A program made the position numbers and the translations under genes. Source: Paralvinella palmiformis (lineage: Eukaryota > Annelida > Polychaeta > Terebellida > Alvinellidae). From it: 64,000 nt of DNA. The number at the start of each line of letters is the position of its first letter. Position 1 is the first letter of the stretch. The DNA is taken from NCBI GenBank assembly GCA_025642065.1, contig JAODUP010000147.1, positions 939,499 through 1,003,498 on the forward strand. Reading direction: 5' to 3'. The notes beneath the pieces are model-generated. The model was not told the DNA's origin. It made no database searches and was given only the letters and a program-made list of their open reading frames with translations. Positions 25,911-39,100 of this stretch are shown piece after piece.

Positions 25911-26051
25911 CTAACCTACTGCAGGTTCCAGTTTTCGTTTCAAGTTCGGCTTAATTTCCTCTTTGGGAGGAATTTTATTCGATGACGGTCTAGGTAACTC
26001 CGGACCAGGGGTGGGTGGTGGCTTGTTGCTGAAGTACGGCATCTTCAATCC
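25911..26051 (-). CDS. CDK7: CDK7 exon 10 (C-terminal tail)
   Basis: Follows the acceptor CCTTCAG and encodes [20 protein letters not shown], the counterpart of the human LKMKYFSNRPGPTPG segment. It then runs basic and ends at TAG (25911-25913). A donor-like AG|GTTAGT overlaps the stop, so the true end may lie in an unfound exon. Confidence 0.88.
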   Translation of the reverse strand, partial: GLKMPYFSNKPPPTPGPELPRPSSNKIPPKEEIKPNLKRKLEPAVG

Positions 26052-29000
26052 CTGAAGGTCAAATGGTAAGCTAACATTATACGTGAAGGTTCTTTGCGTA
26101 TTTCTAGGCAGCTATTCTCAAACAAGTCGAATTCGGAGCAATCGACATAAAATGGAAGATATAATTTAAAAGAAAATATACAAACAATAATAACATTAGA
26201 AGAACCAACAATAACACTACGTTCGATGGGTTCAGTGACATTGGTGGTTCCAAGTGTTAGAACATCTAGCTACGGTGAAAGAAAATTTCAGTGTTCAGCA
26301 GCCAAGCTATGGAATGCACTCCCAGCTCACATTCGTGAATCCAAAACACTGAACAAAGATGTTGCTGAAAACGCATTTGTTCTCCAGCCTTTGTTCTACT
26401 TTTTCTTAGTCAGTTTTATACATATATATCCCAATTTAGCGTTATACATATATTGTTATGAAATGATCGTATTATATTTGTTATATTTTATATAATTGTT
26501 TTTCATAAGTTTATGTACAGCGCTTTTGAACAGGCTTTAAGTATGAAAAGAGCGCTCTATAAGTTTGGTATAATAATAATAATAATTAGTGGTGATCTGA
26601 AACAGAGTAACAAATGGAATAACAGCACTTTTGTTGATGCTAATGGTACTACTTTTTACCATAAGGATGTTTTGTTAATATTCCACTCACTTTTTCAAAA
26701 ACTGTTGCCGCAACATTACTCGTTGTTTTGGGTGTAAATTTGTCGATCAACCATAAATGAACAGAAGCGATATACGAGTTACAATTACAGTGGTTTAAAA
26801 AAATCTAATTCTGATGGCAAGTATGATGGTGATAAACTTTGATAGACCACCATTTATCTAGTCAGTTTGGTAACAATTTAACAACATGTCGGTATATTGG
26901 AAATTATCACATTCCGATCTACACCATGAATAAGATAACCAGAGCACATTTTGTTAATCTGATTCTTAATATTCATGATGCTTTCAGTATTCAGTATGTC
27001 CGTTATTCTTAAAGTTGTTTCTTTGACAGAGTCTGGCTCCAGTGCAGTATACTGCTGAACCAGCTATAATGTGGAAATACCTGACAACCAATTATTTGGA
27101 CCGACGACAAATAAGTTCCGGTGATTCTCTGCAGTAAGTCCGCTGAGAATTCTTTGCTATTGACAAAAATTCAAACAAGCACTTTGTATTTGTGAGAAGC
27201 TAGAATATTGCCAATAATCATTAATTAGTCAGTTTGTTCAGTAACTAATGTAAAACTGAGAGGTAAACATTGACTGTAGGTCCCAGACATTAAGCCGATA
27301 CTTTGTGTCGACATTTTGACCCTTATTTTTGGAGGTCGGCTTAATGGCTGGTGCTATTTCAGTGTTAAGAAATTCCGTAATCGGAAGAAAGGTGTTAGCA
27401 GTCATCCAGGCTCAATCTACATATGTAAACGGACACCAAACTTCATTTTGATCTAAACTCATGCAGTCATGGAGTGAAAATAGAAGTGAAACAAGTTGAT
27501 GATAATGATTCGTGGCTTTAGGTTGAAAATCAATATTTATACGTAGAATTATCTGATTTTTGTAATCATGGACAAATGCTGTTGGACTCAGTAGTGCATT
27601 TCAGGACTTTCAATTTTAAGTCGGCGTTGGCAACAAGACAACTCGTATCCAAGACATCCCATACCCAAGAGCGTCATATCTCATTCATTTGGTGCCATAG
27701 ACGTACATCTCATTTTCGTAGCAGGGCATGTTTATCGCTGTGGTAATAACATGGGATTACTGAAAACGAAAAAGTTCAGTTTAAATAAAAATACGTATCT
27801 CAGTAGTTTTATCATCATTTCACAACGCAAGCTTGTCTTTTAGTTACTTTTTGCTGTTCCCATGGTTCGCTTTCTGATTGACAAGCGCGATGTTCAATGA
27901 TGTTTCTTTGCTATTTGCTATTTCAAGATTTTTAGGTTGGCTTAATGGATGGTAGTACCTTAAATGGTCACGTTTTAGGATTAAAATACAACGTTGGCTT
28001 AATGGATGGTAGTACCTTAAATGGTCACGTTTTAGGATTAAAATACGACGTTGGCTTAATGGTAATTGGATATTAGAATAAACAAACATTCCATTGCAGT
28101 ATGGGATTATTTCATCTGTCCACCCATAAAATAATTCCTATTACTTCTATCTCAGTTCACAGCTACTATTTGTGTTTTATAATGTCGAATAAACACTCAA
28201 CCAATGACTCATTTAGTTGCTGTCACGGGTAGAATTTCTGGCACATGAATATTAAATGTGAAGTGATATTTAGTTAGTAGGCAACAGCATTAGCCAAATT
28301 GGCACAATGCATCGTTCTAATTTGGTGGCAATAATTATACATCGTGTCATCGACTTTAAATTAAACAAGATATTAACTGCCTTAGCAAAATTATGAAGTG
28401 ATTTAAACTTGAGAAAACATGTAAGGAAACTGCTAGTTAAAAAGTTGCGTTCCCACAACTTAATGCACAACGACTTATCAGATGAAGACAACTCTTGCTC
28501 TCGGCAGTCCAACTGTAATGAGGTATGTGACCTATGCATCTTAAACACGGTATTGTAGTAGAGCCAGACAGTATTAACATAATATTCAGTATGATAGTCA
28601 TCGCGTTTGCTGGTGCATCTCCATGGCCCAACTGGTAGCGCCGTTGGCCACAGATCTATAGCACTGGGGTTCAAACCCCATCCTGGCTATATCAGAAGTG
28701 TGTTTCACCTTTCACTTCCCCTCATTACCCTTGTATATCACTCAGCCCATTTAGCCTACCTCGTGCACAAAACAGCGACATTTACATCACATTTGCTACT
28801 ATTCAGCACAACTTGATCACTAACCTGAGTTGCTGTACAGCGTTTCAACGGATTTAATTGTAACATGCTGCTAAGCAAATCCAACAAGTCATCAGAAGCT
28901 GCAGTAAATATATCCTTGAGTAGTGTGCCTGGACAAGGTTTGAACACAATGTAATCCGGCAGAGACTTCATCTCCTACAAAGAAACAGCATCCATCAATG

Positions 29001-31563
29001 TATCAGTTTTTTAGACAATGACTTTCTTTGTAAATGGAGTAACTTTCAAGCATAAAACATGAAATAATAATTCCGTGAAGAGTAGCACTTCGACAGATAT
29101 TTAATACTGAAACGCTCAAAGTTCGGTTCAACTGCAACACATATCCAAAATATCAATACTCGTCATCTAATATTACTATATGGTGCAGTCAAATGCTTAC
29201 CTAAGGCATCTAAAATTAAGTTTATTTTAGAACAAACATCACGAAACAAGTGTCACGAGTACCAAAATTAAATCACAATAAAAAACTAAAACACTGATGT
29301 CATAAAAACACACTAGTCTGTGATGTAAGACAGAACAGAGAAAAAACACACCCTTCTCATTCTGCAAAGCTTAGAAATAGAGAGTGATCATACTATTTCT
29401 ATATATCCTGGTTACATTTCACCAGTACACATATCAGATGATTTCCAGCAGAAGCACGGTACCAGATTTTATTATAGAAAGCAAACCAACACACAAAGGC
29501 CTTCCAACAAAACTCCTTTTAAATGAAGCTATGCCCAAACCAATAAATAACTATTGCTGTCTTTGTTTAGCCAAGAGGCCATAATTTTTGTTTAATTTTT
29601 TGGTGATGGATGCAGAATGTTTGCTACGTCTACATTCCTGAGTCAGTTTTTAACATTTAAATTACTTTAGTTTAAGTAAGCAGTAAATGAGGACATTTAA
29701 AACATTAAACAACCAAATCTTGATATTACATAAGCAACTCAACAAATATATTAGTCCATACTCCTGAAGAAAGAAGGGAGTTTTTGAGGGTTCCATGACA
29801 AACCTGGGTGTGCATGAAAATGGTCATCTTTATTAACTACATCAGTACAGATTATGTGAATCGGTGCTCTCATTTTACTGAAACATCATGGATTCTTTGG
29901 TCTCTGGGCAACGACAAAATTCATAACCAAAATGAGCTATACATCACAAGAGAATATTGATATATATATATTTAAGGGGTAGGTATATTGTTTGCATCCC
30001 ACAATGTGCACTAAGATTCCTATTTTGGCATCAAGATCTTCAAAATCAAGACAACCTGGCAAAGGTTTTCTCTAGAAGCAAAACCCTATTTAACTATATG
30101 GTAGAAGTATTCGGTCTTGTTTTTACATTTCTGGGAAATTACACAAACAATTTTACTGGAAACCATTTTTACTTATTAGTTCCTAAAACTGGGAGCTGAG
30201 TGTAAAATTACATTCCTAGATTCCTACCGGCCAACATTCTTCTGATGGTGTACCAAGAGCCTGAAATATCCGACTTAATTGGTCTAAGTCTGATTCACCT
30301 GGTAAGAATGGTACCTGAAAATGGATCAGATTATTAAGTCTACCTGTTTTTATTTTTATTTGACATGTTATATTCAAAGAGTTCAATAAAAACATTTGTC
30401 TGGAATTATTAAATTCATAATTAAAACAAAATTAAGAATATTCCAGTTCATTAACAAAACAAAAAACCCTGAATAAGAATAGATTAAGAAATGTTTTTAT
30501 TACAAAAATACTGATCACAGCTTTGACGTAAAATGTAGCAATAACATGGCATAACTAGTCTTACTCTAAGTAATAGCTCAGCCAGTATACAGCCTGTAGC
30601 CCATATATCAATACCAGTTCCATAGTTTCTAGCTCCATATAATAATTCGGGTGGTCGGTACCATCTGTATGGAATAAAGCAACAACAACACACATTTTAT
30701 GTACATCCATTTAGATCCACTTTTAATACAATAAATCAGAAAATACGATCCGATGATGGCTACATGATCGCAGACTTGAAATAATATTTGTGAGGATTCA
30801 TCTTAAACAGAAGATGGCAGTTCAAATCGTCAACGATAAAATTAGGTCACTCAGCTCCTGCACAACATTCCACTTCAATCAATAAACGACATCTTTGCCT
30901 AATTATTCACTTACATTTGACGAAAGTGACATGAAATGAGCATTGTCTAGCATACAACGATACATGCTTTATAATACTGAAATCTGAACCTAACACTTAA
31001 AACAAAATGCTGAAAAAAAGAACAACATTTACATATTACTGAGCTCTAAGCGGCACAATCAGCACAATTTCATTTTATCAACAGATGTAGAATCATTCAT
31101 CAACGAGTAATAATGGCCAAGTTAATGCGTCATGTGTTTATTCATGTAACACTGACTTAATATAGACGTTAGACGATTAACACACTCTGTGCCTATTAAT
31201 CTTGAATAAGTCTACAGACTATTCACGAGTGACCACGATCGTCCATGTATACAGTGATATCAGGCAGAACTATTTGTCACTCCACTGTAGGCAACAAGAA
31301 ATTCCTAATAACTGAAAAAGGACCAAAACAACAGATGTAGTCTATATAAAATCACATCCACATATTATTTATCTTGGACAAAAGAAACAGGCGGCTGACA
31401 TCCAGGAAGTCTATAAAAGGAAGTGTGAGGATATTATTTAATTACTTTATAACAACAGCCGGTTTGAGAGTATTATGTGAACTTCATTTATTTTTCTTTA
31501 CACTTACAATTTATGTTTATTTTTAATACAATATTAATACAACATGCATCTTCAAAAACATGT

Positions 31564-31615
<52 letters not shown>

Positions 31616-34600
31616 TTCAGGAAAGGCTATAAAGCAACAGATGTAAAGTAACATCATATTTCAGGAGCATCCTGTCTGCATTTGGCTTCAAAATGGTGGC
31701 ACTCATGGACCAATTATAGCTGATTCACCAGCACTTTGAGCTGGATTATTTGATGGTTTTGATGACAGCTGCCACACTTCCATTATGTTTAATATTCAAA
31801 TAAAACATGGGTCACTGGAGCTAACCAGTGGATGATTGATTGATGATTGATGTTTTACAGCCACTTTTGTGCACATGGTAGACTAAGTGAGCCAAGTGAC
31901 CTCCAAAGGTAATGAAGCAAAGTCAAAGATGAAACAATTTTCAGATATGCATATGCCGAGATTCAAACACAGGTGCTAGTGATCTGTGGCCCAACATGCT
32001 ACCGCTAGACCATGGAGGCGCCCCAAGCTAACCACTGGACATATCAGAGCGAGTGAATGTCTGATGTATTTATCTTCAGCTACTCTCTAGGTACCGAACT
32101 CACTGATTCTTGGGAATTTTTCATCGAGGTGTAGCAGGAATTTATCAAACTTCTGTCATGTTTGGAAATGTACATCTTTTCCAAGCACACCCCTGATTAC
32201 ACAACCTAAAGTACAACAGTACCAAACACACTCACCTCGTTACTACCTGATGCGTATAGATTCTTCCCGGAGAACCATAAAACCTAGCCAGACCAAAATC
32301 ACCAATTTTCAACACGCCTTGTTCATTTATCAACAAGTTATTGGGTTTCATATCCTGAAAATCAAACACTGAGCTAATTAAAGTGAAACATACTAGCTTA
32401 TAATTAAAGTGAAGCATACTACCTGTTACTTAAAGTGAAACATACTAACTGTTAAATAAAGTGAAGCATACTAACTGTTAGTTAAAGTGAAACATACTAA
32501 CTGTTAATTAAAGTGAAACATACTAACTGTTAATTATGACTGCATAATGGTAAATTAATTCATGAATTGTTATGATCTTAATTGTTTTACACAAGTTATA
32601 TATTGTGCTGGAAAATATATAACACCATCTTAATTTATTTATTAATGTAGTCATATACAGTGCTTCTGTTATTAATAAATGGTAGATGCCTTGACATAAG
32701 CCATTTAAGTTTACAATGTTTGTTTTAACCTATATTCAAATACTTTGAGGTTACTCCTTTGGCTTACACCGACATTTCTAGCCTTAGCTAGCCCGATGAG
32801 AATGCTATTTAGGTAAATGTTCTTAATATCATTTTAAGCCCAATTCTGTGCTATGTGGGCCATCCAATATCCGAAAGCAATGAGCCAAGGTGAAACAAAT
32901 GATGAATGAAACAGCAGTCAGATACAGGCCAGGATTTTAATGCCTGTCCTGAAATTGGTGGGGGGGAAATGCCCTAAATGTTGTTACAACAATTAAGCCG
33001 AAGAGTAAACATTAATCTTGGTGGTCATCTTACATAATGAATGCGATCAAGGGAAAAACTATGTTGTGCCATATCGGCAGTTCACTTGTTAATTACGTTG
33101 ACGCTAATGCATGCAGCCCATGTGTGTATTAATCTAGATGTATGGTGAAAAATTTAAATTAAACAATGCATTATTATTTTCTAAATCTACGATGTGTCTT
33201 TCAGGTGAAGTGATTAAAAAGGTGCATTATTTCAGTGTCTACAGTATGGCGTAATCATACACCATGACATTAATAGCCAGAACTAGAAAATAAAAATTAT
33301 CAGGATTACAACTTATCAATATTGACTTGATAAAAATTTGTTTTATTATCTGATCAACCTTAAATTTTATTTGTCTAAGGAATTAAAAAAAAAATCATCA
33401 CCATGATAATATTTCAACTGAGATTTGGTATAATTGTCTCTCTTGATGTAATGTTACAGGACCCGACCAACAGGTTTGGCAGGAATATTTAGCCAAAATT
33501 TCCATTATCCGACATATTCAATTGCCATTACCAGAATTACCATGTTAAGTTGGGAGTTGAAGCTAATAAACATTAATTGATGGATCTGTAACTGAGTTAT
33601 CATAATTGACTGGATGTCTGGCTCAGATTGGATCATTGACTATTTGAACATTAATCCCTAAAATATAATTATTTCATACATTACAAATAATACAAATAGA
33701 AACCTGCACATGGTTATCAAAATGAAGTGATCAAGATTTCTTGTTCCTAGTTATGGCAACTTTTGTGGAATCAGCATTTAAAAAAAATGATATGATCTGA
33801 TTATCAATGTTGTACAAATTTCAAATATTGCTTATAATTTGACTTATATACAGGATTTGTTGAATGCCCTAGAGATCTTAATATGTATCATGTAGTCTTC
33901 TATTTGAATTCAGGTCATACAGTTGGCACACAATATGTACGAGAATGATCAATATGACAGACCACTATTAATCCTGTGACACCACGTCTCACATGAAATA
34001 CTAACCCTGTGTAAAATCCAGTGTCTGTGGAGATACTCAAGACCTTGTAATGTCTGTACAATATAGGACTTTATATGAGGTGGAGTCAGTATAATACTCA
34101 TATCCTTTATGATAATCTGAAAATGAATAAGTTTAAATGGAAGTTTAAATGACAACGGATCAGTCCAAAAACAGTTTGCTTAATTAAATAACAGAAAAAA
34201 AACTAAGTACTCTCATTTGAACTGATGCTAACAAAATGGATTAATTGAAGTGGATGAACCCGACTGACATAATATGCCACTAATAATTTAGCTCAGGTGC
34301 ACCTGAACAACCACATTTTCTAGATATCTAAATAGTTCCAACAAACGGCAGGAGCCCACTATATTAACATTACCTCTAAATCCGTGTCCATGAAGTCAAA
34401 TACCAAACTGATGTTGGATTTTTGGCCAAACACATCAAGTAACTGAAATAAATGCACATATCATTAATCATAAATTATTTTTGTAAATTGTTTACATGCA
34501 GCAACATTAATTAAAGGACTTCAGAATTTCTCTGAATTGCTGTGTCCTACAATAATTTACACTGGTTAACATAAGGATCTTGATCATTTAAGTTTGTCCC

Positions 34601-36065
34601 CATCATTAACCTTTATAGTTTGGTATACTCTCAAATCCCTGGATGGTAAACTGGTCCTGACTGCAAATAACAGGTGGATAAACTACTGTATCATTGGTTA
34701 TCTAATGAGGTACTGGTTTATGGCTATAGATTGACCAGTGAGTCAACATACTTGAGCCTAGTCTATCACTCAACCACTGAAACACCAGTGTGAATTGTCA
34801 ATCCCATAGACGACATTTCTTATTTAAATTATATCAGGTCACTCATTAAACTTTGCCCATAATCAGACAAAGTGTCATACCAGGCCAAGCAGCTTTAAAA
34901 TATTCAGGTTTGGTGTATTCTGTACATATTGTGTGGGGGAAAATGAAACTGGAAGACAGCGTGTACCAGCATTTGTGTTATGAAGATATTTGTAAATTTT
35001 ACTTGTAGGTACTTATAGCTTTGTTATGTAAACAAGCAATATGTGTTAGGCTAAATTATTAATTATCTGAATGCTTCACATTTCTCAGGTTACAGTGCTG
35101 ACTAGCCAGTATTCTTGGGATTTCACATCTCAGCATTTAACCAAAAGTTATTTCTGTAGCAATTAACAAAATTGGTATACAAGTTGCCTTTCTACACATG
35201 GAGTGCTAAATGGCAATGAGATGAAAGAAAGGATAAAGCTTTTTAGGGACACAGACAGGTATTGGTAATCACTGCCTAAACTAGTAGTGCATGAATAATC
35301 ACACTACCAACTTTGCTAACGGAACCCCCACAACTAATGACATCCAAAAACACTCAGGACTGTAAAAACATGAAATTGGTCAAGACATCAGCGTATAAAT
35401 TATTTCTGATATAAGACTGTGTCCATTTAACTCAATAAACATGACACTGTATGTGTCTTCGGCACGATGGGTTCATTAACCATATACAGAATTATGAAGA
35501 TACAGGTAAAAAAATGTACTTTCAATCTTTTATTAATACAGTTCCAATCCAGATGATGGTACCTTTACAGGACTCTACCCCAACATGAACTGGTCAATGA
35601 CATTATGTCTATGTTTGTATTACAGTTTTTAAATATCATAATGTAGCATCAAGACAACCATGTACCTTTAGATCTTCACTACAGTTATTAACCATTGCTA
35701 CGACACTTACACCAATAATATTTTCATGACATAATTCTTGTAAAAGCTTGATTTCTCGTAATGCTGTTCTGTTGATTCCATCAGCTGCCTCAATTCTGTT
35801 ACCAAGTTTTATCTACATAAATAAAAGATTTATTTCTTTATTAATAAATACAAAGTACTACAAATCGAAATATATGTCAAAGAAGAAAAACTATTCTAAA
35901 AAACCAACCAACCAGACAGAGTAAATTAGTGGATTTATAAAATTTGACATGTCATAATAATTTATTTTCAGTATTACATACCTTTTTTACAGCAACTATC
36001 TTGTCATTGTTGAATATATCTCTAGCTTTGTAGACAGTAGCAAACTAAAAGGAAAAGACAGTTTT

Positions 36066-36102
<37 letters not shown>

Positions 36103-39100
36103 CACACAAGCACACACTTAAAAGCTATGCTCCATGCATATTTTAAATATTAACTAAGAGTTTAGAACAGGGGAGTAAACGTTGGTAGCCAGGATGCCAG
36201 GCTAGTGAATCGGTACCGGTAGTCTAAAATACTAGTCCGACTGGGCTCCTGCCTTTTTGAGGCAAGATATGCAGTAGCTTTAGGTATGTTTAATATCACC
36301 AACAGTTTTCACATGCACAGCCAACTTGTCAAGGTGACCATTGCCTGATCTGTCACCATGCCAGATTTCACTTCTGTCAATTCCAATCAATTCCATTTGG
36401 TCGATTCAAATTCCACATCAAATTGATCAATTCCAAATTGATCATTTCCAATTCCATTTTTTTCTGACTCTTTTTTGGCCTAATACTTTTTACCATGAGT
36501 TGGTACTACGAGTACCTACTCCAAGTAGTTTATATTCAAAGTAGGATTATCATGGAAGAAATATTTATGAGTTAAAACATTAAATGGTAAATTAATTTGG
36601 GAATTAAATTTTTTTGCCCATTCTAAACATTGAACGGGGATAAATTCCTAAATAGCGCTATCTCTATATAGCAATGATGGACGATTAGCATTTTGGGCTC
36701 TGCCTATCTGCTACCATGCTAAACACTCCCTATCATTGATTAGTAAGGGTGTTTTATACATGTTTGTCATATCAATGAGATTATGAGCTGTATTTTAATA
36801 ATGTGGAAAAATTAATTTTAGTTCACAATCTACGTTGCCACAATTGCCAAATAAAAAATCTAAATAGGCCAAAAGCATACACCATAACCGCATTTCTATG
36901 CCACTTTGTGCTGACCTGTTAGTCATCTCACGCAAGATATTATGCCAAATCCCATTGTTTTAGAACGTCAAGATCTCCCTGATTATATAGATATAAATTT
37001 TGTGTGGATGTTTCGACATTTAGCTTATTTTAGGGTATAGCAACTGCAGGTGAATTGGCAAATAATGATAATCTCTTCGATATATTAGTGAAAATATCGA
37101 AATTGGCCATTGGAGAAAGCTCAAGAAAGTTATAAGTTAATACTTTAATCACTTTTAAATACCTATATCATGAAATGAAGCAATTATCGCCAAGCGCATT
37201 TGTGCACATCCCTTGTTTTGATCTAATGCTGTTTTCAAAATCCTATATTATGGTTCACTGACATATTTCAGCTTATAGTAATATAGTCATATACACATAT
37301 AAATAGATTGATTATACATAAAATCAATCATTAATTAGTATGTTGTTTATATATATCACTTCACATTATCACTTTATTATACACTAATTAATAGTGGATT
37401 GTGTTTAGAAAATATTGGAAAAAATTCTACAAAATAAATATAATGTACAATTTTAGAATACAATTTATACCTATCAAAGACTATGAATCTCATGATCTAC
37501 AGATAACTGTTTAGACCTAATGTAGATTTAGTAATGGTAATTTTGTATTCCACTTTTGTTTAATTGAGCTGTTGCAATGATTGTTTGCTGACATCTTTGT
37601 CTTTTAAGTTTTATGTTGATTCAAACATTATTGTTGCCTGTTTTGCATTTCTACATTAATTGATATATGTTTCAAAATTTCATGCAGTTTGGATAATTTG
37701 ATTTTTCAGTCTATACTGTTATTTGTTTCCTGGGATTTTATAAAGTTTGGTGCGTGTTCACCGTGTTTGAAGTTATTATGCTTCATTTGAGTTTATCTGT
37801 GTTTATATTCATATGTTTATAAGCGGATACAAAACTTGTTATTAAATATTATAATCACAACTTGCCTTAAGTATTTGTTGCATATTGTTGTATTTATGAT
37901 TGGTGATTTTAACATCTAGATTGATCATATGGAATAATGGATCTTCAATCTTCAGGTTTAGATACTGCTTTGCCAAAATCCATTATCATAATAATTCAAG
38001 GATAAATAATATCTTAAAATAACTTGATAAAATTTATATATCTGTATAGCATTGGTAAATAAAAAGTAACATTATTTGGTACAGAATTGATCTACACATG
38101 AATAAATGAAATCTGGCATTGAAATTGGTGGTTTGTTTTATGATACTTGATATGGACAGACTTATCAATGACATAACTCCCCCCATTTATAAGAAAGAAG
38201 CATACTTCTTTCACCAATGTGTTTCTTAGTGAAAGAGCTTTCTGGTGATATATAGATTTCATGATTTATCTTTAAAAGTGAAAATCATCCATCATTGCTA
38301 CTGTATATAGATTACTGGCATGCGTGGTGGTGTCACAGGGTTGTGGGCCGAGTTCACAGTATCCAGACCATTTTAATTGGTTAAATGCTGAAGTGGGGTG
38401 CCACATTCAGTGTGCATGTCTGATATATATATATATATATATATATAAAGAACCAAAGTTCTGTATTAATTTGGTTTCAGTATATTGGTAACAGCACATG
38501 CAGGTGTTAACATGGTAAAATATTCCAAAAGCCTAACCATAAGGTGCTTTTAGCTAAAGAAATGTTCGATTATGTCAAGTGGTGGGTCATTGTCTTGGGT
38601 GCATCCCCATGTAAAAGTGTGTTTTGCAATCATCAAAGATGTGTTTATATTCAACTGTCCAGTAGCAGCCTTGAAACGAATGGTTTTGCTTAGTTCTACC
38701 CAGCAGGGGTCAGATCTTGTGTTTACTTTCACAACCCTGTTGGATACTAAACCACTTACATATGGTAAGTTTACAAAAGATCTCAAATGGCTATTAAAAC
38801 AGTTAGGTCTGGGGACAGGCTACAGTAGTCAAAGTTTTAGGAGAGAAGGGGCATTTTTTTGGCTCCAGATTGGCATTCCCGGTGAGATGATAAATTCATT
38901 AATTCCTAAATAGCAATATCTCTATATGGATTACAGGTAAGATATGTGGTGGTATTACAACTACAGCACTGGGTGCCAACGATCACAGGTTCAAACCCTG
39001 TAAGAGGTCAACACTTTTCCAGAGATGAATTTCTCGGCTCACAACATCATGGGTGGTTGACCACGTTAAATGGCGCTGCCATCTCCACTTAATTTTTTTT

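Noticed and set aside
26226..26495. Plus-strand 89-codon frame as a host gene
   Set aside because: Its first half is the C-terminus of a LINE reverse transcriptase followed by a typical LINE 3' tail; the second half is AT-rich noise.
28270..28674. Minus-strand open frame of 134 codons in CDK7 intron 9
   Set aside because: Its start lies inside a family B SINE and the remainder has no coding resemblance or splice sites.
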